The notes beneath the pieces are model-generated. The model was given only the letters and a program-made list of their open reading frames with translations, had not been told where the DNA came from and searched no databases. DNA of 11,837 nt from JBBRFH01 sp038224615 (GTDB lineage: Bacteria > Planctomycetota > Phycisphaerae > Tepidisphaerales > Tepidisphaeraceae), in NCBI GenBank assembly GCA_038224615.1, contig JBBRFH010000091.1, positions 1 to 11,837 on the forward strand. Direction: 5' to 3'. The translations under genes were made by a program, and so were the position numbers. Shown piece by piece: positions 7,063-11,837 of this stretch (the stretch's first letter is position 1; each line of letters opens with the position of its first letter).

Positions 7063-7850
7063 AGCGACAGATCCCCGTCGCGGTCGGCTTGCACGTAACG
7101 GGATTCCTCGAAACACCAGGCCGTCAATCGACCCTCCGCATTGACGGCGGCAGCGGTGTCCAGAAGCACCATTGCCTCGCCCTCGATCGGCACGATCGGG
7201 TCGACCTTGCTGTAAATCGTGACCGGCGTGTGCCCGAAAAATCCAGGCCGATCCCATTTCTTCTTCTGACCGATTTCCTGTGCGGTGTAGCGGCCCCAGA
7301 TGACGTCGTGGCGCAGCTTTGGCGACTTGGCAAACTGCGTCGCGAAGCTCGGCACGCCGGCCGGCGCGTCCGGATCCCACTTCGCGTGCGCGACGAAAAA
7401 CTCCTTGAACTGGTGTACGATCGGCAAGGCGTGGAAAAACTCCCGATGCGCCTGCGGCACCGGGTCGAGCATCGTGGCGATCGTCTCCATCGACGGATGC
7501 CGTCGGACCTGCTCGATCACCTGCCAGTCGATCCCGTAGCTGAGCAGCGTCTGCTCCAGCCCGTACTTCATGAAATGCTCGAACGTCGCGACAATCCCCG
7601 ACAACTGCGAGTGGGGCACGAAACATGTCCCTGAGAGCAACAGATCGAACGTGTCGTCGTGATTGCCCCGGCAGAACCGCGCATTCGTCAAGGAGAGCAG
7701 GATGTCGACGACCTTTTTCGACTCGGCCCCGCGATTGACGAAATCGCCGCAGAAAATGAGCTGCGCGGAGGGATCGCGCTTGTGGATTTCGTCCAGCAAG
7801 GTGACGAGCGGCAAATACATGCCGTGAATATCGCCGATGATCCATCGCAT
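7059..7850 (-). CDS. PPP-type metallophosphoesterase (Ser/Thr phosphatase / ApaH-like)
   Basis: 263-residue calcineurin-like phosphoesterase with the PPP signature trio: GDIHG (6-10; metal ligands Asp7 and His9), GDFVNRG (35-41; Asp36 bridging metal, Arg40 phosphate binding) and GNHDD (62-66; Asn63, His64). Later metal histidines are probably His155 (VAHAKW) and His207 (FGHTPV), followed by LDTAA (230-234). The second motif usually reads GDxVDRG; here the Asp that supports the catalytic His in PP1-like enzymes is Asn39. The substrate could be phosphoprotein or a dinucleotide such as Ap4A, and sequence alone does not decide. It is the first gene of a two-gene minus-strand unit with trmL (ATGA overlap at 7059-7062) and is divergent from the dehydratase gene, with 43 bp between. 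No clear Shine-Dalgarno precedes ATG 7850. Confidence 0.87.
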   Translation of the reverse strand: MRWIIGDIHGMYLPLVTLLDEIHKRDPSAQLIFCGDFVNRGAESKKVVDILLSLTNARFCRGNHDDTFDLLLSGTCFVPHSQLSGIVATFEHFMKYGLEQTLLSYGIDWQVIEQVRRHPSMETIATMLDPVPQAHREFFHALPIVHQFKEFFVAHAKWDPDAPAGVPSFATQFAKSPKLRHDVIWGRYTAQEIGQKKKWDRPGFFGHTPVTIYSKVDPIVPIEGEAMVLLDTAAAVNAEGRLTAWCFEESRYVQADRDGDLSL

Positions 7851-7893
7851 AGCGGGCCGGGTATCATAGAGCGAATCTCACAGGAGCAAACCC

Positions 7894-8181
7894 ATGCCCA
7901 AACTTAGCGACGAATCGCTCGCTGGTGCGATGAAGTCGATCCCCTTGTGGACGAGCGACCGCGGCGAGATCCGCCGGGCGTTTTCGTTCGAGAACTACTA
8001 TCAGACGATGGCGTTCGTCAATGCGATCGCCTGGCTGGCGCACCAGGCGGACCACCATCCCGATCTGGACGTGGGCTACAACCGCTGCGTCGTTCGCTAC
8101 AGCACGCACTCCGAAGGGGGCATTACCGAGCGCGACATCCAGAGCGCCTGCGCCGCCGACCGGTTGACAACGCCGGCCTGA
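7894..8181 (+). CDS. 4a-hydroxytetrahydrobiopterin dehydratase (pterin-4a-carbinolamine dehydratase)
   Basis: 95 residues, the normal length for this small family. It dehydrates 4a-hydroxytetrahydropterin to the quinonoid dihydropterin, recycling the cofactor of aromatic amino acid hydroxylases; some bacterial members act in molybdopterin or other pterin metabolism. The diagnostic core is present: HQADHHPDLDVGYN (50-63) with catalytic His54/His55, and STHSEGGITERD (70-81) with His72. Ser73 replaces the more usual Asp after His72. The start at ATG 7894 is fixed by AGGAG (7882-7886) seven bases upstream. No hydroxylase or pterin gene is nearby, so the physiological partner is unknown. It is followed by the strong hairpin at 8200-8241. 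Confidence 0.92.
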   Translation: MPKLSDESLAGAMKSIPLWTSDRGEIRRAFSFENYYQTMAFVNAIAWLAHQADHHPDLDVGYNRCVVRYSTHSEGGITERDIQSACAADRLTTPA

Positions 8182-8199
8182 AGGAGCGCCGCTGGAAGG

Positions 8200-8241
8200 A
8201 AGAGGGATGAAGGGGCAAAAACCGCCCACTTCATCCTTCTT
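8200..8241. terminator. bidirectional terminator-like hairpin
   Basis: AAGAGGGATGAAGGGGC (8200-8216) pairs with GCCC-a-CTTCATCCTTCTT (8224-8241). This gives about 17 bp with one bulged A (8228), one G-U pair and a 7-nt AAAAACC loop. It lies 18 bp past the dehydratase stop and 23 bp past the stop of the convergent CBS gene, as expected for a shared terminator. A long T-run is lacking on both sides. Confidence 0.7.
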
Positions 8242-8264
8242 GCTTCAGCAGCAGCCGCGTGCGA

Positions 8265-8711
8265 TCACGCGCGGCCATAGACGTATTCGCTCAACTGGTG
8301 GACCTGCGCCTCGACCTGCCCGACGTGATGCGCGTTGACGTCGCCGATCGAGACTATCCCGCACAATTTCCCATCCTGGGCACGGTCCACGCACGGAATA
8401 TGGCGGATCCGGTGGTCGCGCATCAGGCCGGCAAGATCCTCGAGATCGTCGCACGGATCGCACGTGATCACCTCGTGCGTCATCACTTCGGCGACGCGGG
8501 TGTGCTCCGGATCGCGTCGCATGGCGACCACGCGACGCATCACGTCGCGCTCCGTAAACAGCCCGATGAGCCGGCCTGCTTCGTCGATGACGACGACCGC
8601 GCCAACCCGGGAGTCGTTCATCCGCTGGGTGGCTTCAAGCACCGTCGACGTTTCACGCACGCCGATGACGTCGCTTCCCTTTTTCGTGATCAAATCTGCA
8701 ACTGTGGACAT
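8265..8711 (-). CDS. stand-alone two-CBS-domain protein
   Basis: 148 residues forming one CBS pair (Bateman module), a fold that binds adenosine nucleotides such as AMP, ATP or SAM and senses energy state. CBS1 spans about 1-62 and ends in GLFTERDVMRR (50-60). CBS2 spans about 74-130 with VAEVMTHEVITCDP and ends in GIVSIGDV (118-125). The conserved Thr/Ser-x-x-Asp of each ligand site is seen in TERD and SIGD. The start is ATG 8711, set by a perfect AGGAGGT (8716-8722); an open frame continues to 8762 but codes a basic, unconserved leader. There is no fused catalytic domain, so it probably acts on a partner or as a stress/energy sensor, which is an inference. It is divergent from der and convergent with the dehydratase. 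Confidence 0.9.
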   Translation of the reverse strand: MSTVADLITKKGSDVIGVRETSTVLEATQRMNDSRVGAVVVIDEAGRLIGLFTERDVMRRVVAMRRDPEHTRVAEVMTHEVITCDPCDDLEDLAGLMRDHRIRHIPCVDRAQDGKLCGIVSIGDVNAHHVGQVEAQVHQLSEYVYGRA

Positions 8712-8715
8712 GACA

Positions 8716-8722
8716 ACCTCCT
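8716..8722 (-). promoter_or_regulatory. Shine-Dalgarno deciding the CBS protein start
   Basis: The minus strand carries AGGAGGT four bases before ATG 8711, the strongest ribosome binding site in the window. It rules out the longer open frame that reaches 8762. Confidence 0.8.
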
Positions 8723-8870
8723 GCGTTTTTACGGCACTACGTCTTCCCCCCGACCGCCGCAAAAGCGACGATCCCGATGTGACAAGCGACAGTATGCACA
8801 GGTCCGAGCTTCGACCGCAACATTGTGATTTGTTTCTCTAGCAGGCGGGGGCGGCTATGCTGACGGACGT

Positions 8871-10343
8871 ATGAAAACGCCTGTCGTCGCTATCGTCGGT
8901 CGCCCGAACGTCGGAAAATCCAGTCTGCTCAACGCGCTGGCCGGGAAACTAATCTCCATCGTGCAGGACATGCCCGGCGTCACGCGCGATCGCGTCAGCT
9001 ACCACCTGGAAGTTGACGGCCGCTTCGTCGAGCTTGTCGATACCGGAGGCTACGGCTTCCACGACGAGCAGGGTCTTAGCGAGCACATCAAGCACCAAAT
9101 CGAGATCGCCATGGCCCGCGCCGACCTGGTCCTTTTCGTCGGGGATTGCCAGGACGGAATCACCGCGGGCGACACGGAAATCGTGCAACTTCTGCGCAAA
9201 CAGTCGATCAGAACCGTCATTATCGCAAACAAGGCCGACGGGCCCAAGGCCGACCCGTCGACGGCGGAATTCGCGCGGCTGGGATTCGGCATTCCCATCG
9301 CCGTTTCAGCCCTGAACAACCGCAATCTTGACGAAGTAATCGAAGCGATCCGTGCCAACGTCGACCTCCGCAATGCCCCGAAGGAAATGCCGCCGCCGCA
9401 GATGCACATCGCCATCGTCGGCAAGCGCAACGCGGGTAAGAGCACGTTCGTCAACGCGATCGCCAAGATCTTCGAGGGGGATCCCGAGCGCGTCATCGTC
9501 AGCGAAGTGCCCGGCACCACCCGCGACAGCGTCGACGTCCGCTTTGAAAAGGAAGGCAAGTCGCTGGTCGTCATCGACACCGCTGGCGTCCGCAAAATGC
9601 GGCACATGGTGACCAATGACATCGCCTTCTACAGCTTCCATCGCGCCGAGCGCTCCATTCGCCGGGCCGATGTCGTGCTGTTTCTCATCGACGCCAGCGA
9701 GCCGGTGAGCGAGCCCGATAAAAAGCTCGCCACATACATCTCCGAACAATACAAGCCCGTGATCCTGGTGATCAACAAGTGGGACGTGGCTCGCAAGGCG
9801 TTCGCCGAACAGCAGAAGGAAGACGAAAAAGAGTTCCGTGATACCGAGGCGATGGAGAAATACGGCGAATATCTCGACGAGGAACTGAAGTTCGTTGACT
9901 ACGCGCCGATCGCGTTTACGACCGCAAAAGACGGGCGAAACGTGCAGCAGGTGCTCGACCTGGCGCAGAACCTGTTCAAGCAGTCCACCGAACGTGTCAC
10001 GACGGGGAAGCTCAACGCCGCCCTCGAGGCCGTCCTGCACGAGCGTCCGCCGAGCGCCCCGAAGGGAAAGATCCCCAAGGTCTACTACGCCACTCAGGTC
10101 GCCGTGCAGCCGCCCACGCTGGTGCTGTTCGTTAACAACCCGGACTACATCGACGTGAATTATCGCCGGTTCGTCACCAATCGCTTCCGCGAGCTGCTGC
10201 CGTACGGCGAGGTGCCGATCAAGCTGCAGGTGCGTGGCCGATCACGCGATGACGCAAAAAGCATTGAAATGGGCCGTGGATCGCCGCGCAAGCGCTCCAC
10301 CCGCAAGCCCCCCGGAAAGTCGTCGGGCCGCGGCCGAAAATGA
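8871..10343 (+). CDS. der: ribosome biogenesis GTPase Der (EngA)
   Basis: 490-residue double GTPase required for late 50S subunit assembly. G domain 1 shows GRPNVGKSS (10-18), PGVTRD (35-40), DTGG (57-60) and NKAD (120-123). G domain 2 shows GKRNAGKST (184-192), PGTTRD (214-219), DTAG (236-239) and NKWD (302-305). The KH-like C-terminal domain (about 380-460) contains the conserved PKVYYATQ and FVNNPD blocks, then a very basic tail rich in Arg, Lys, Ser and Gly (about 457-490). Between NKWD and the G5-like TTAKDG (350-355) lies a charged segment (KEDEKEFRDTEAMEKY and on) about 16 residues longer than in E. coli Der as I recall it. ATG 8871 has only a weak upstream ribosome site. The stop is 27 bp before the first rRNA promoter -35, with no terminator between, so read-through into the rRNA operon is possible. 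Confidence 0.97.
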   Translation: MKTPVVAIVGRPNVGKSSLLNALAGKLISIVQDMPGVTRDRVSYHLEVDGRFVELVDTGGYGFHDEQGLSEHIKHQIEIAMARADLVLFVGDCQDGITAGDTEIVQLLRKQSIRTVIIANKADGPKADPSTAEFARLGFGIPIAVSALNNRNLDEVIEAIRANVDLRNAPKEMPPPQMHIAIVGKRNAGKSTFVNAIAKIFEGDPERVIVSEVPGTTRDSVDVRFEKEGKSLVVIDTAGVRKMRHMVTNDIAFYSFHRAERSIRRADVVLFLIDASEPVSEPDKKLATYISEQYKPVILVINKWDVARKAFAEQQKEDEKEFRDTEAMEKYGEYLDEELKFVDYAPIAFTTAKDGRNVQQVLDLAQNLFKQSTERVTTGKLNAALEAVLHERPPSAPKGKIPKVYYATQVAVQPPTLVLFVNNPDYIDVNYRRFVTNRFRELLPYGEVPIKLQVRGRSRDDAKSIEMGRGSPRKRSTRKPPGKSSGRGRK

Positions 10344-10370
10344 ATTCGTGGATTTTGTTGTTCGCATGGC

Positions 10371-10399
10371 TTGACGGTGGCGGCAATGGTCTGCATAAT
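10371..10399 (+). promoter_or_regulatory. rRNA operon promoter P1 (sigma70-like)
   Basis: TTGACG (10371-10376), a 17-bp spacer, then CATAAT (10394-10399): ten of twelve consensus bases at ideal spacing, pointing at the 16S gene. The start would fall near 10406 in a C-run (CCCCCC). Confidence 0.65.
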
Positions 10400-10407
10400 C
10401 CCCCCCT

Positions 10408-10439
10408 CACTCGTTAAGCAACTGATGCAAAAACGAGTG
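10408..10439 (+). other. hairpin at the start of the P1 transcript
   Basis: CACTCGTT (10408-10415) pairs perfectly with AACGAGTG (10432-10439) around a 16-nt loop, at the expected 5' end of P1 RNA. CACTCGTT recurs at 10697-10704, so the right arm has an alternative partner in a P1 transcript. Confidence 0.45.
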
Positions 10440-10510
10440 CGACACGGAGAGGCAAGTGCTTTCCGGTCAACCAGTTAGGCGAAGCGGTGACAAGCCGAGC
10501 CGCCTGAAAA

Positions 10511-10564
10511 GAAGTTCAAAATAACTTCCCGACGGGTTGACAGTCAAAAAGGTTGCAGTAAGAT
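10511..10564 (+). promoter_or_regulatory. rRNA operon promoter P2 with upstream A/T-rich dyad
   Basis: TTGACA (10537-10542), a 16-bp spacer, then TAAGAT (10559-10564), with the start near 10571. Just upstream is the dyad GAAGTT-CAAAAT-AACTTC (10511-10528). Its A/T-rich centre falls at about -56 to -45, where an UP element or an activator would sit. Two promoters in tandem before a long leader is the usual rrn plan. Confidence 0.7.
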
Positions 10565-10573
10565 GTGCGACCC

Positions 10574-10664
10574 ACCTAAACGAAGTGACGCAAGTCGCGA
10601 GTGAAGGTGACAGCGAGTCGGCCACGGCGAGAAGATCGTTAGGTCGGATCGAAGCTCTTTGACA
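10574..10664 (+). promoter_or_regulatory. boxB/boxA-like antitermination (nut) region of the rRNA leader
   Basis: ACCTAAACG (10574-10582) pairs with CGTTAGGT (10637-10644) with one bulged A. This encloses a small hairpin GTGAC-GCAA-GTCGC (10585-10598) capped by a GNRA-type tetraloop. Nine bases later AGCTCTTTGACA (10653-10664) closely matches the E. coli boxA TGCTCTTTAACA. The order stem then boxA matches known rrn leaders, where NusB/NusE load on boxA to prevent Rho termination. Confidence 0.65.
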
Positions 10665-11105
10665 AGTGAATAGTCGGAAGCCGCGAGGGTGCGTTCCACT
10701 CGTTGAAGTCGCAAGACGTAAGTTTTGAGATGGAGGCGGGTGGGGATCCAAATGGTCATCGTCAAGATGGCCGCCTGAATCTTCAGCATCCTTGAGGCAA
10801 GAAAATCACTCTATGTGAACCTCAACAATCCCAAGCAATTGGGACAATTTGAGCTTTTAAGCTACAAGAATGTTGAAGCCTTGCTCAGGGCGTTTAGGCG
10901 TGTCTTCCAAGACACGGTTAATCGTCCTGACTGACCCGATGGACTTAGTCATCCATCGGGCAGAAACAACTCATCGGATTGTCTTAATCCGATGGGCATC
11001 AGACAAACTCCTTTTCGAGGATAAACACGACCGTGAATGTGTCAGTCTCGGCCAGACGAGCAATCGTCGACGCCGGGCATCGGGATCGCGTCGTGCCCTG
11101 AAATT
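10665..11105 (+). ncRNA. 16S rRNA precursor leader with a series of hairpins
   Basis: No credible gene lies in this stretch. On the transcribed strand I see five structures: AGGCGG/CCGCCT (10734-10776), TTGAGG/CCTCAA (10792-10825), TCCCAA-GCAA-TTGGGA (10829-10844), AGCTT-TT-AAGCT (10852-10863) and CGTGTCT-TCCA-AGACACG (10899-10916). Two related hairpins follow at 10935-10996. Part of this must pair with sequence beyond the 16S 3' end to form the RNase III processing stem, which lies outside the window. From P2 the leader is about 535 nt, longer than the E. coli leader. Confidence 0.6.
10935..11010 (+). repeat. tandem duplicated hairpin unit in the rRNA leader
   Basis: Hairpin 1 is CCCGATGGA (10935-10943) / TCCATCGGG (10952-10960). 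Hairpin 2 is CATCGGATT (10972-10980) / AATCCGATG (10986-10994), closing further to about 10970-10996. Each is followed by a similar string: GGGCAGAAACAACTC (10958-10972) and GGGCATCAGACAAACTC (10994-11010). This gives a repeat unit of roughly 36 nt. The arms are also cross-complementary. Confidence 0.6.
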
Positions 11106-11837
11106 AAATTGAAGAGTTTGATTCTGGCTCAGCCTGAACGCTGTCGGCGTGGTTAAGACATGCAAGTCGTACGGGGTAGCAATACCCAGTGGCGCACGGG
11201 TGAGTAATGAATAGCTAACGTACCCCTTAGTCTGGGATAGCTGATCGAAAGGTCAGGTAATACCAGATGACATCACGTTGTCGCATGGCAATGTGCTCAA
11301 AGGGCAACCGCTTTGGGATCGGGCTATTTTGTATCAGCTAGTTGGTGAGGTAATGGCTCACCAAGGCTTTGACGCATAGCCGGACTGAGAGGTCGGCCGG
11401 CCACATCGAAACTGAGACACTGTTCGGACTCCTACGGGGGGCTGCAGTAACGAATCTTCCGCAATGCACGAAAGTGTGACGGAGCGACGCCGAGTGTGGG
11501 ATGAATTCCTTCGGGATGTAAACCACTGTCAAGAGAAAGAAAGTTCTGATCTACTCTAAAGGAAGTGGCGACTAACTCTGTGCCAGCAGTCGCGGTAATA
11601 CAGAGGCCACAAGCGTTAGGCGGAATCACTGGGCTTAAAGCGTGTGTAGGCGGGATGGTAAGTACTTTGTGAAATCCCACGGCTTAACCGTGGAATTGCT
11701 TGGTATACTGCCGTTCTTGAGTCATCTAGGGGCAGCCGGAACAGATGGTGGAGCGGTGAAATGCGTAGATATCATCTGGAACGCCAATGGTGCAGACAGG
11801 CTGCTGGGGATGTACTGACGCTGAGGCACGAAAGCTA
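11106..11837 (+). rRNA. rrs: 16S ribosomal RNA, 5' part (cut by window edge)
   Basis: Starts with AAATTGAAGAGTTTGAT, the universal 5' end, so position 1 is about 11106. The visible 732 nt reach about E. coli position 768. Landmarks are TGGCTCAG (11124-11131), CATGCAAGTCG (11159-11169), ACTCCTACGGGGGGCTGC in the 338 region, GTGCCAGCAGTCGCGGTAA (11580-11598; 530 loop) and GAAATGCGTAGATAT (the 690 region). The CGGGGGGCTGCAGT variant and the final CGAAAGCTA are planctomycete-like. Helices 500-545, 511-540, the 505-507/524-526 pseudoknot and helix 4 are all fully paired through compensatory changes, so this is a functional gene. 23S, 5S and any spacer tRNAs would follow outside the window. Confidence 0.98.

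Noticed and set aside
7063..7845. Long frame fused upstream of trmL, giving a 422-residue protein
   Set aside because: It is a shadow of the phosphoesterase gene; TrmL is complete from ATG 7062 at the normal family length.
8712..8870. Promoter pair between the CBS gene and der
   Set aside because: TTGTGA (8824-8829) and TATGCT near 8856 are too far apart (about 26 bp), and nothing else matched well; promoters must exist here but I cannot place them.
10467..10789. Minus-strand frames of 81-94 codons across P2 and the leader
   Set aside because: They run antisense to the rRNA promoter and boxA and show no protein character.
10870..11112. 80-codon frame in the rRNA leader running into 16S
   Set aside because: It starts at TTG without a ribosome site, consists of hairpin sequences and overlaps the 16S 5' end.

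Overview
The window is a GC-rich stretch of a bacterial chromosome ending inside a 16S rRNA gene. The 16S 5' part has a planctomycete-like look (the CGGGGGGCTGCAGT block instead of CGGGAGGCAGCAGT, and the CGAAAGCTA ending). The N-terminal CxxC...CxxC zinc ribbon on a membrane protein also fits. My best guess is Planctomycetota, possibly the Phycisphaerae/Tepidisphaerales side. The phylum is moderately supported; the class is a guess from memory. Coding density is high, the GC-rich genes cast many long shadow frames, and several genes start at TTG or downstream of the longest possible start.

Layout. Positions 2-1261 (+) hold a beta-ketoacyl-ACP synthase (FabF type) cut at its N-terminus by the window edge. 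Three genes follow on the minus strand, read from 5249 down to 1299: a zinc-motif-less M16 protein carrying the R/Y pair, a secreted SGNH/GDSL hydrolase, and a zinc-motif M16 protease. The two M16 proteins look like complementary subunits of one M16B heterodimer, with an unrelated exported hydrolase between them. A 16-bp perfect (about 32-bp imperfect) inverted repeat made of decamer units separates the hydrolase from the catalytic M16 gene.

Divergent from the M16 cluster is a zinc-ribbon membrane protein (5362-6546, +). It converges on a translationally coupled minus-strand pair: a PPP-type metallophosphoesterase (7850-7059) and the tRNA wobble methyltransferase TrmL (7062-6577), overlapping by ATGA. 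A pterin-4a-carbinolamine dehydratase gene (7894-8181, +) and a two-CBS-domain protein (8711-8265, -) converge on a strong hairpin. The GTPase Der/EngA (8871-10343, +), needed for 50S assembly, lies directly upstream of an rRNA operon.

The 762 bases from 10344 to 11105 are an rRNA promoter and leader region. They hold two sigma70-like promoters in tandem, a boxB/boxA-like antitermination segment, and a run of hairpins including a duplicated hairpin unit. The 16S gene (rrs) starts near 11106 and runs off the right edge. Its 530 stem-loop and helix 4 carry several compensated base-pair changes. These show a functional rRNA and also create a mismatch to a widely used primer.

I see no CRISPR array, tRNA, transposase or defence gene. 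Most of the protein content is housekeeping. The less ordinary items are the split M16 pair, the decamer inverted repeat, the structured rRNA leader, and the unusual 16S.
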